Below, in pieces: positions 37,584-45,015 of a stretch of 64,000 nt of DNA; position 1 is the first letter of the stretch, and every line of letters begins with the position of its first letter. Made by a program: the position numbers and the translations under genes. This stretch comes from CAIKZJ01 sp964626015 (GTDB lineage: Bacteria > Bacteroidota > Ignavibacteria > Tepidaquicellales > Tepidaquicellaceae). The stretch spans positions 1 to 64,000 of the forward strand of contig CAZVCC010000008.1 of the NCBI GenBank assembly GCA_964626015.1, given 5' to 3'. The notes under the pieces were generated by a model, which worked only from the letters and a program-made list of their open reading frames with translations, was not told the origin of the DNA and made no database searches.

Positions 37584-39313
37584 TTTAAGATAACCCCCTT
37601 TGCAATTCTGCCGTCAACTTTAATTATTAAAGGTTTTTTAAGTTTAATATGTTTAGTAAAGGTTAGTTCATGTTTGGTTTCTGAATCTAAAGTCCAAGAC
37701 CAATCAATGTTTTCAACCCTATCAGATTTAATAGAGAAATATAGCACCTGAAAACTATTAATGTTATGAAAAAAGTGAGAACCCTGGCTTAGTTCAACAT
37801 TAAAATTAGGTAGCATAGCTTCGATGATAACTTTAGCGTTTGAAATTTGCGCCCATTCAACGGGGATTCCCAGCCATTCATCGGAGCTTCCCCATCTGCC
37901 GAAACCGACTAAAAGATATTTACGGTTTTCCGTTTTCATAATCTTGTTTATTGACTCAAGTTCCAGAGCAATATCTTTTGAGCAGGATATATCGAAAACT
38001 TCCGGTTTTAAAAATACAACATCATCTAAAAAGTCTACCACGCCATTCCCAAGCACAAAGTTCGAATTAAAAAGTGATTCTGTAAACTCATGTTCCTCAA
38101 TGTTCACTGTCTCGTTTGTAACGGTCATAGGTCTAACCTGCAGAAAACCAAATCGAGGAAGGATTTTCCGATCATCACTAATATTGACAGCGAATTCAAT
38201 CTCTACAGCAGCCTCCAAGGCTTCTTCGCTGACTTTCAATAATTTTTTAATCAGAGGATTTAATGAAATAATGTTCAGGTCGAGTATAGGATTGAAGTTT
38301 ATTATTCTTGGTCCGTTTATGCTTATACTCGGTTTTATTCTATCGGAGCCCGCATCATAAGTAGAGCATACAAGATCGAGTGTTCCGTCTATTTCTGCTT
38401 CATTAATATCTGTGTGTACCATATACTCTTCTTCGCTGACAGGGTCGTATAGGCATGATTTACTCATATTTACAGCCCAGAACTTTCTTTGAGTATTATC
38501 CATCAGGGCACGTATTGAACTAAACGGAGGTGATACATTCGGGTAAGCGGGGGAGAACGTCCATGAAACGCTTCCGTCAACAATAGTTTTGCCAAGGCCA
38601 AGAGCAAGATTTACCACTCCCTCCTCTGGTTTGGACTTGCCCGTAGTGTAGAAATTATAAGAGCGTGCAACACCCGAAATCATGGGGTAGAATTTATCGC
38701 CGTATCTATTACCCACAACTTCCTGAATGATGACTGCCATCTTTTCGTCTTTGGGACGTTTATAAACGGAAGCCATGTAGTCTTTTGCTTTCTTAAAGAA
38801 AGTAGAGGCATAAACGAGTTTTACGGCTTCTATCAGACGCTTAAACCTTGTATCTTCGTCGAGCTGGTTGTTGGAAATCATCTTAGTTGCATAAATACCC
38901 GCAAATGGTTCATCGACAGCGTCTTCGAACAAGCTGGAAGAGCGCACAGCCAAAGGAGTTGACAGATTTGAAACTATTGAGCGAAGGTCACCGACGAGAT
39001 TAACGGGAAGCTCTGCTTTCTGGAACTTGTGTGCAATGTAAGTATCGGAATCGTCTGAGTAAACAACGTCGTACAGGTTGTTTAATACCATGAATTCATC
39101 AAAGAAATCGGTAGCAATTACGACAAGCCGGGGAATGTTGACAACGAAATCTGTAAACTCCTTGATTTCGTTTTTTTCGAGAAGATGCTTTTTAATAAAA
39201 GCCAAGCCTTTAGCCTTAGCGCCAATAGAGCCATTGCCGATAATAGAGAAGTCATCGGCGTCAGCATCAAAAAACTTTCTTTGATATCTGGAGAAACTAT
39301 GATAGTTACTCAT
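37580..39313 (-). CDS. PEP/pyruvate-binding domain protein lacking a phosphohistidine domain
   Basis: This protein of about 577 residues is a shorter paralogue of the next gene. After a 120-residue N-terminal region it has the PpsA-like ATP-grasp domain (LAVRSSSLFEDAVDEPFAG, AVIIQEVVGNRYG, ending in FLQVRPMT). The second half has the shared GFGRWGSSDEWLG and QGSHFFHN motifs. It has no phosphohistidine or PEP-utilising barrel, so it cannot be a complete PEP synthase. Start: ATG at 39313 is preferred to a TTG six codons upstream. The stop overlaps the next ATG by four bases, so the two proteins are probably made together. Confidence 0.82.
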   Translation of the reverse strand: MSNYHSFSRYQRKFFDADADDFSIIGNGSIGAKAKGLAFIKKHLLEKNEIKEFTDFVVNIPRLVVIATDFFDEFMVLNNLYDVVYSDDSDTYIAHKFQKAELPVNLVGDLRSIVSNLSTPLAVRSSSLFEDAVDEPFAGIYATKMISNNQLDEDTRFKRLIEAVKLVYASTFFKKAKDYMASVYKRPKDEKMAVIIQEVVGNRYGDKFYPMISGVARSYNFYTTGKSKPEEGVVNLALGLGKTIVDGSVSWTFSPAYPNVSPPFSSIRALMDNTQRKFWAVNMSKSCLYDPVSEEEYMVHTDINEAEIDGTLDLVCSTYDAGSDRIKPSISINGPRIINFNPILDLNIISLNPLIKKLLKVSEEALEAAVEIEFAVNISDDRKILPRFGFLQVRPMTVTNETVNIEEHEFTESLFNSNFVLGNGVVDFLDDVVFLKPEVFDISCSKDIALELESINKIMKTENRKYLLVGFGRWGSSDEWLGIPVEWAQISNAKVIIEAMLPNFNVELSQGSHFFHNINSFQVLYFSIKSDRVENIDWSWTLDSETKHELTFTKHIKLKKPLIIKVDGRIAKGVILK

Positions 39314-39330
39314 AATAAAGTATATATACA

Positions 39331-39362
39331 AAAACTCCCGCTTATAAAAACGCGGGAGTTTT
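39331..39362 (-). terminator. Intrinsic terminator of the 39.4-40.7 kb glutamate dehydrogenase gene
   Basis: The 11-bp stem AAAACTCCCGC / GCGGGAGTTTT has a 10-nt loop. It lies 16 nt past the dehydrogenase stop codon and just before the start of the PEP-binding operon on the same strand. Its stem ends in T on the minus strand. It separates the two transcripts at least partly. Confidence 0.75.
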
Positions 39363-39378
39363 AAAATTCTGAAACGGA

Positions 39379-40665
39379 TTAAATCCAGCCTCTATCTTTA
39401 CAAGCATGAGCTACTCTGTCAATAGCAATGACGTAGGCAGCGTCTCTCATATAAAGCTTTTTCTTTCTGGAAAGTTCGCTGACAGCAAGGAAAGCAGCTG
39501 TCATCTTAAGGTCGAGTTTGCTTAAAACCTCTTCTTTTTCCCAGTAATAATTCATGTTGCACTGAACTTGTTCAAAATAGCTGCAAGTTACACCGCCTGC
39601 GTTTGCAAGGAAGTCCGGAATGACCATAATACCTTTTTGCTTTATAACAGCGTCGGCTTCGGGTGTTGTGGGACCGTTAGCTCCCTCAGCGATAACTTTA
39701 ACCTTGTTGCTAATCTTTTTAATAGTTTCGCCAGTTACTTGATTTTCAAGAGCACAAGGAAGAAGAATATCAACATCCTGTTCAATCCATGCATCTCCCG
39801 GAAGTACCTGATATCCGAGTCCTTTAGCTTTTTCCTTATCTATACCGCCGAATTTATCAGTGATACTGAGAAGGGTGTTTCGGTCGATACCGTCTTTTTT
39901 AACGAAAGTATAAGATGTCTGATCTTCCTGATCCCAGCTAGAGACTGCAATAACCTTACCGCCGAGTTTAGTGTACAGATCTATAGCATACCGAGCAACG
40001 TTTCCAAAGCCCTGAACACTTGCAGTAGTGGATTTAGGGTCAATTTTCATTTCCTTTAAAGCTTCGCGGAGTGTGAAGATAACACCATAACCTGTAGCTT
40101 CAGTTCTGCCGAGTGAGCCGCCCATACCGACAGGTTTACCAGTAATGAGTCCGGGGTATTTAGCACCGTTGATAGCTTCGAATTCATCGAGCATCCAAAG
40201 CATGTGCTGGGCGTTAGTCATAACGTCTGGAGCCGGAACGTCTCTAAGCGGACCAATATCTTTAGAAATTTGTCTAACCCAGCCTCTGCAAATTTGCTCC
40301 TGTTCTCTCATACTCAGATTGTGCGGGTCGCAGATAACGCCGCCTTTAGAGCCGCCGAGCGGAATATCAACAACAGCGCATTTCCATGTCATCCACATAG
40401 AGAGAGCTTTAACAGTATCAATAGTTTCCTGCGGGTGGAACCTAATGCCACCTTTACCGGGACCGCGAGCGTCGTTGTGCTGACAGCGAAAGCCTTTAAA
40501 AACTTTCGAGGTACCATCGTCCATTTTAATAGGAATAGAGAAGTGGTATTCTCTCATGGGGTTTCTTAATAAATCACGTGTAGCCTGATCAAGGTTTAAA
40601 ATTTCAGCCACGTTGTCAAACTGTGACTGAGCCATTGCAAAAGCATTGAAATTTTTGGTTGCCAT
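39379..40665 (-). CDS. Glutamate dehydrogenase (Glu/Leu/Phe/Val family), copy 1
   Basis: This enzyme interconverts glutamate and 2-oxoglutarate plus ammonia. The 428 residues show the glutamate-binding KGGIRFHP and the catalytic PLGGSKGG, then a Rossmann domain (VQGFGNVARYAIDL) and the late motifs CALENQVT, EGANGPTTPEAD and FLANAGGV. The length and GGSKGG spelling fit the bacterial/archaeal hexameric group of about 420 residues. A Shine-Dalgarno-like AAGGA about 10 nt before the ATG is unusual for this window. Coenzyme preference is not clear. It is one of three such genes here. Confidence 0.93.
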   Translation of the reverse strand: MATKNFNAFAMAQSQFDNVAEILNLDQATRDLLRNPMREYHFSIPIKMDDGTSKVFKGFRCQHNDARGPGKGGIRFHPQETIDTVKALSMWMTWKCAVVDIPLGGSKGGVICDPHNLSMREQEQICRGWVRQISKDIGPLRDVPAPDVMTNAQHMLWMLDEFEAINGAKYPGLITGKPVGMGGSLGRTEATGYGVIFTLREALKEMKIDPKSTTASVQGFGNVARYAIDLYTKLGGKVIAVSSWDQEDQTSYTFVKKDGIDRNTLLSITDKFGGIDKEKAKGLGYQVLPGDAWIEQDVDILLPCALENQVTGETIKKISNKVKVIAEGANGPTTPEADAVIKQKGIMVIPDFLANAGGVTCSYFEQVQCNMNYYWEKEEVLSKLDLKMTAAFLAVSELSRKKKLYMRDAAYVIAIDRVAHACKDRGWI

Positions 40666-41284
40666 TTTGTTAGTCCTTAAAATGTTTATATTGTAGAATT
40701 TTGTTTAAGTAGATGAATCAGATATATACAAATATATCAAGATTAATTTGCATTTACAGTATAAAAATTAAGAACCTGTGATTTGTGAGTGAAAATCCGG
40801 GGAGAGAAAAGGAAGGAAAAGAAACTATGTTTTTACATTATTGTGGTATGGTATAGAGCAAAGCAACGGCTAAATTAGGTACAAGTAGAGACAAATTAGA
40901 GCGAAATTAATGTGGAGATGAAGTGTGTTTAGAGTGGATGTGGAGTGAAAAACAGATTAAATATGGGTTTTATTATATAATTTTCGGGATGTTTTTAGTA
41001 AATACTTATAAAAGAGCTAGGAAAAGACTGCGATTTTGAATCGTTATTAGCAATAACATAGTATTTAATTAATTCGTTCCAATATACAACAATTTTTTGT
41101 AATTGTCAAGAGACAATTTATTAAAAATTTTTCAATCAAAAAAAGAATGTTGGTGACCGAGCTGATTAAAGGGCGAAGAATGCATTAACAGTATTTTTAC
41201 ATTTCTACTATGATGCAATATGTATAAATTGCAATTTATTAAATGAACGTAAAATCGGAATAATATAATTTTCCGATAAGGTTA
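40666..41284. other. Gene-free divergent intergenic region (619 nt)
   Basis: This is the longest gene-free stretch in the window, between the divergent dehydrogenase and UreH-like genes. No convincing coding sequence was seen. It contains ACAATT (41089-41094), AATTGTC (41101-41107) and GACAATT (41112-41118), where the middle arm can pair with either neighbour. A second inverted repeat, ATCGGAA (41254-41260) / TTCCGAT (41271-41277), ends 7 nt before the UreH-like start. These may be operator or leader structures. Confidence 0.55.
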
Positions 41285-41968
41285 ATGTTTAAAAATTACG
41301 GGAGACTTATAGAGTTGTTAGATTTATTTATTGGAAGTTTATTATTAAGTGTAACACATGCGTTGATACCGAATCACTGGTTTCCGATTGCGGCGGTAAG
41401 CAAATCAGAAAACTGGACAAAATTAGAAACGATGAAGGTGACAGTGCTGACGGGATTTTTGCATACGTTAAGTACTGTAATTATCGGAATATTAATTGGG
41501 TTCATTGGGTACAAGCTACAGCATGAGATTGAAGATGTGGCAACATATTACGCGCCGATAATATTAATAGGTCTGGGACTGTTTTTTATAATAAAGAATT
41601 TAAGGGATAAATCACACACACACTGCCACATCAATCCAGAGCAGATAAAACAGGCATCGAAGAAATCGAAGGCAGCAATTATTACTGCGTTAGGAACAAT
41701 GATGTTTTTTTCGCCATGCATAGAGATAGAGGCGTATTATTTCACGGCGGGACGTGAAGGCTGGGCGGGAATACTGATGCTTTCGTTTATTTATTTATTT
41801 GTAACGGTTGCTGTGATGATAGTAGTTGTGGAGCTGAGCAGAAAGAGTCTGAACGCATTAAACATGAAGCTTCATTTTCTTGAACATTACGAGAAATTAA
41901 TTACAGGAATTATATTGATAATACTGGGGATTGTTTCATTCCTACCTTTTTTAACTCATCATCATTAA
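41285..41968 (+). CDS. UreH/RcnA-like six-helix membrane protein, possible metal transporter
   Basis: This 227-residue protein has six membrane segments with polar residues in the first (SVTHALIPNHWFPIAA) and FFSPCIEIEAYYF in the fourth. The layout resembles the UreH/NiCoT-like and LysE-fold exporters. A His-bearing loop (DKSHTHCHINPEQ) and a terminal HHH favour a divalent metal such as Ni, Co or Zn, but this is inferred. It ends 6 nt before lhgO, so the two form an operon. Direction of transport is unknown. Confidence 0.65.
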   Translation: MFKNYGRLIELLDLFIGSLLLSVTHALIPNHWFPIAAVSKSENWTKLETMKVTVLTGFLHTLSTVIIGILIGFIGYKLQHEIEDVATYYAPIILIGLGLFFIIKNLRDKSHTHCHINPEQIKQASKKSKAAIITALGTMMFFSPCIEIEAYYFTAGREGWAGILMLSFIYLFVTVAVMIVVVELSRKSLNALNMKLHFLEHYEKLITGIILIILGIVSFLPFLTHHH

Positions 41969-41974
41969 TTAACA

Positions 41975-43177
41975 ATGGATAGAAGATTTGATGTGATAAT
42001 TGCGGGCGGCGGTATAGTCGGTCTTGCAACTGCATATACTATGTTGAAAAGAGATAGCGGTTTGAGGCTGTTATTGATTGAGAAGGAAGCCGGCGTTTCA
42101 AGGCATCAGACAGGAAACAACAGCGGGGTTATACACTCGGGGATTTATTACAAACCCGGAAGTTTAAAGGCAACGAACTGTATAAAGGGTTACAAAATGC
42201 TGCTTAATTTTTGCGATGAGAATGATGTACCTTATGATATATGCGGGAAAGTGATTGTCGCGACGGATGAGACGGAGATACCCGCGATGATGACGCTGTA
42301 TGAAAGAGGAAACGAGAACGGTTTAGATGGGCTGAAAATACTTAGAGAGACAGAGCTGAAAGAGCTGGAGCCTTATGTAACGGGTGTTAAGGGGATATTC
42401 GTACCGCAGACGGGGATAATAGATTACAAGGTTGTTTCGAATAAAATTTACGAAAATATTTTAATGCTCGGGGGAAAAGTTATTTTTGAAGAAAGACTTA
42501 CGATGATAAAAGAGCATGACGATTCGGTTGAGATAAGAACAAATAAGAATTATTACACTGCAAACAAACTGATAACGTGCTGCGGATTGCAGGCAGATAA
42601 GGCAGCGGGGCTTAACAATAGAAATTTAAGAATTAGAATTATTCCATTCAGGGGAGAATATTATAAAATAAAGAAAGAGAAATCTTATCATGTAAAGAAT
42701 TTAATTTATCCGGTGCCAGACCCGAACTTTCCATTTCTTGGCGTACATTATACAAGAAAGAAGAACGGAGAAATTGAAGCGGGACCGAATGCAGTGTTTG
42801 CGTTTAAGAGAGAGGGATATAAAAAGTTTGATGTCGATTTTGGAGATTTGATAAACAGTTTATCGTGGAGAGGGTTTCAGAGGGTTGCGGGGAAGTTTAT
42901 GAAGACGGGATTGATGGAGTACTACAGGTCGTTTTCAAAGCCAGCGTTTACGAGGGCACTGCAGAAGCTGACACCAACGATAACGGAAAGAGATTTAGAG
43001 GAGGGCGGTGCAGGAGTGAGGGCACAAGCGTGCGACATAGACGGGAAGCTTGTTGATGACTTTTTGTTTATTGAGAACAAGAATGTACTGCATGTGTGTA
43101 ATGCGCCGTCGCCAGCGGCGACGTCGTGTTTAGCGATTGGGGAAGTGATAGCGGAGAGAATGAAGTATACGGAATAG
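41975..43177 (+). CDS. lhgO: L-2-hydroxyglutarate oxidase
   Basis: This FAD enzyme oxidises L-2-hydroxyglutarate to 2-oxoglutarate and passes electrons to the quinone pool. The 400 residues begin with the dinucleotide-binding VIIAGGGIVGLATAYTM, then HQTGNNSGVIHSGIYYKPGS, typical of LhgO, and close with a C-terminal FAD motif (NVLHVCNAPSPAATSCLAIG). It feeds the 2-oxoglutarate pool used by the glutamate dehydrogenases in the window. A repeat block begins just after the gene. Confidence 0.93.
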   Translation: MDRRFDVIIAGGGIVGLATAYTMLKRDSGLRLLLIEKEAGVSRHQTGNNSGVIHSGIYYKPGSLKATNCIKGYKMLLNFCDENDVPYDICGKVIVATDETEIPAMMTLYERGNENGLDGLKILRETELKELEPYVTGVKGIFVPQTGIIDYKVVSNKIYENILMLGGKVIFEERLTMIKEHDDSVEIRTNKNYYTANKLITCCGLQADKAAGLNNRNLRIRIIPFRGEYYKIKKEKSYHVKNLIYPVPDPNFPFLGVHYTRKKNGEIEAGPNAVFAFKREGYKKFDVDFGDLINSLSWRGFQRVAGKFMKTGLMEYYRSFSKPAFTRALQKLTPTITERDLEEGGAGVRAQACDIDGKLVDDFLFIENKNVLHVCNAPSPAATSCLAIGEVIAERMKYTE

Positions 43178-43203
43178 AACGCGGACGAGACAGAAATAGA
43201 AAG

Positions 43204-43592
43204 AACGCACACTGATTCTATTGAAGGATTATGATTTTCACTGATAGAGAATAGAAGTAGGGAATATATGATAGAACGCGAGATATGCTATAGAACGCGG
43301 ATTTGCAAGGATAGAGACAGCAAGAACAAGAACGCACACTGATTTAGCTGATTGATTATGATTTTCACTGATAGAGAATATAAGCAGGGAATATATAATA
43401 GAACGCGGATTTGCAAGGATTATACGGATGGACGCGGATTTAACAGCGAGGGCAAGAACGCACACTGATTTAGCTGATTGATTATGATTTTCACCCCTTC
43501 CCAAGCAGAGCTTGGGAAGGAGAATAAAAACGCACACTGATTTTTTTGATTGATTATTGTTTTTACCCCTTCCCAAGCGGAGCTTGGGAAGG
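43204..43592. repeat. Degenerate tandem repeat block with two identical hairpins
   Basis: Four copies of AACGCACACTGATT start at 43204, 43331, 43457 and 43529. The first three lie in a unit of about 126 bp that also contains TGATAGAGAAT and GAACGCGGATTTGCAAGGAT. The last two are 72-bp units, each ending in a perfect 11-bp hairpin CCTTCCCAAGC / GCTTGGGAAGG (43496-43520 and 43568-43592). The whole 440-nt gap between lhgO and the PLP enzyme, converging genes, is made of this. No coding sequence is convincing. Confidence 0.88.
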
Positions 43593-43617
43593 AGGATAAA
43601 CAATTAACTGATTTCTA

Positions 43618-44823
43618 TTATTTAATGATGTTTAGTTTTTTCATGCACTTCTTTATGCGGCTGAAGGTTTCGGGGATATCATTATCGAGACCAAAAGAGA
43701 ATCTTATGAGACCTTTGCCGAGACCAATTTTCTTCTGCTCGTCTTCGGGAATTTCAGACGACGTACTATGGCTGGGCGAGCTAAACAGAGTTTTAAAATA
43801 GCCGAGTGATACTGCAAGGTAGCCTACCTTTTCGAGCTGCATCATTTCCATAAGATTGTTTGCTTTGACTTCATCGAGGAGGTCGATAGCAACGATACCG
43901 CCGAAGCCAAAACCTTTGTTCATCATTGATAACAAGGTGTTGTGTCCCTTATGATTTTTGAATCCGGGATAGTAAGTTTTAATGCCGAGTTTTTTAAACT
44001 GAGTTGCCATGTACATTGCATTGCCGCTGTGCTTTTGAAGGCGGAGGTGCAAAGAATGAAGATTCTTGAGAATGCTCGCTGCGCGTGTGCTATCGAGAAC
44101 TGTACCAAGAAGCATCGAAGCACCGCTGTTGACATCGTTCAGTTTTGAAATAAAATCATGAGTAGAGCAGATACAGCCTGCGACACAATCGCTTGTACCG
44201 TTAATGTATTTTGTCATACTGTGAATAACGACATCGGCACCAAGCCTTGCGGGAGAGACAATCATAGGCGAAAAAGTATTATCGACTACGAGCTTAGCTT
44301 TTGCTGCTTTAGCAATTTTGGAAAGCTTTGGAATATCGGCTATTTCAAGGAGCGGATTGCTGATGGTTTCGCAGTAGATAACTTTAGTTTTCTTAGTTAC
44401 AGCGCGTTTGACTTCAGCAAGATTTGTGATATCAACAAATTTTACTTTGATGTTAAACTTCGGAAGAAAATTTTTAAACAGAGCATAAGTACCGCCATAA
44501 ATTGTATGACTGGAAATAATTTCATCTCCTGCATTACAAAGCTGCATGATTGCACAGTTAATCGCACCCATACCCGAGGCCGTAACCTGTGCGGACTCAG
44601 TATCTTCGAACCGTGCCAGAGTATCAGAAAGATATTTATTAATCGGATTCCAATGACGCGAATAGAGGAAGCAGCCCTCAATTTCGTGTTCAAAGATTTC
44701 TGACATTTTATCGGTAGAAAGAAACGTAAAAGTTGAAGAATCAGTTATTGACGGATTCACGTCACCAAACTCGCCAAACACAAGGAAATCATGAATGGCG
44801 ACACTGGGATCAAATTTTTTCAT
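43618..44823 (-). CDS. Trans-sulfuration-type PLP enzyme (Cys/Met metabolism family)
   Basis: This 401-residue PLP enzyme belongs to the cystathionine gamma-synthase / methionine gamma-lyase family. It shows YSRHWNPI (altered YxRxxNPT), SGMGAINCAIM, SSHTIYGGTY, VVDNTFSPM and the Schiff-base lysine in HSMTKYINGTSD. It may make or break C-S bonds of cysteine, cystathionine or methionine. The exact reaction cannot be read from the sequence. It follows ccoS by 27 nt on the same strand and converges on the repeat block. Confidence 0.9.
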   Translation of the reverse strand: MKKFDPSVAIHDFLVFGEFGDVNPSITDSSTFTFLSTDKMSEIFEHEIEGCFLYSRHWNPINKYLSDTLARFEDTESAQVTASGMGAINCAIMQLCNAGDEIISSHTIYGGTYALFKNFLPKFNIKVKFVDITNLAEVKRAVTKKTKVIYCETISNPLLEIADIPKLSKIAKAAKAKLVVDNTFSPMIVSPARLGADVVIHSMTKYINGTSDCVAGCICSTHDFISKLNDVNSGASMLLGTVLDSTRAASILKNLHSLHLRLQKHSGNAMYMATQFKKLGIKTYYPGFKNHKGHNTLLSMMNKGFGFGGIVAIDLLDEVKANNLMEMMQLEKVGYLAVSLGYFKTLFSSPSHSTSSEIPEDEQKKIGLGKGLIRFSFGLDNDIPETFSRIKKCMKKLNIIK

Positions 44824-44850
44824 AATCGTGTTATTTAAATATTTAAAGAA

Positions 44851-45015
44851 CTACTTGTTATTTTCCTCTTTTTTGTCGTCATCGTCGAACAGCATTCTAA
44901 TAGACGGGGTGTATTTATCGTCGTACTGCCCTGATTTCACAGCCCACAAGAAAGCGGCTAAGAACCCAAGTGCGACGAGAACGCTTACGCCTATTAAGAC
45001 AACAATGACAGACAT
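44851..45015 (-). CDS. ccoS: cbb3 cytochrome oxidase assembly protein CcoS
   Basis: This 54-residue membrane protein is needed for cofactor insertion in cbb3 oxidases. My reading gives one N-terminal helix (MSVIVVLIGVSVLVALGF) followed by the family signature FLWAVKSGQYDD, then SIRMLF and an acidic tail. Its ATG overlaps the ccoI stop by one base (TAATG), the normal ccoI-ccoS order. The gene is easily missed because of its size. Confidence 0.93.
   Translation of the reverse strand: MSVIVVLIGVSVLVALGFLAAFLWAVKSGQYDDKYTPSIRMLFDDDDKKEENNK

Noticed and set aside
43204..43592. Possible CRISPR array
   Set aside because: The repeat copies differ from one another, the spacings are 127, 126 and 72 bp, the intervening DNA is itself repeated, and there are no cas genes.
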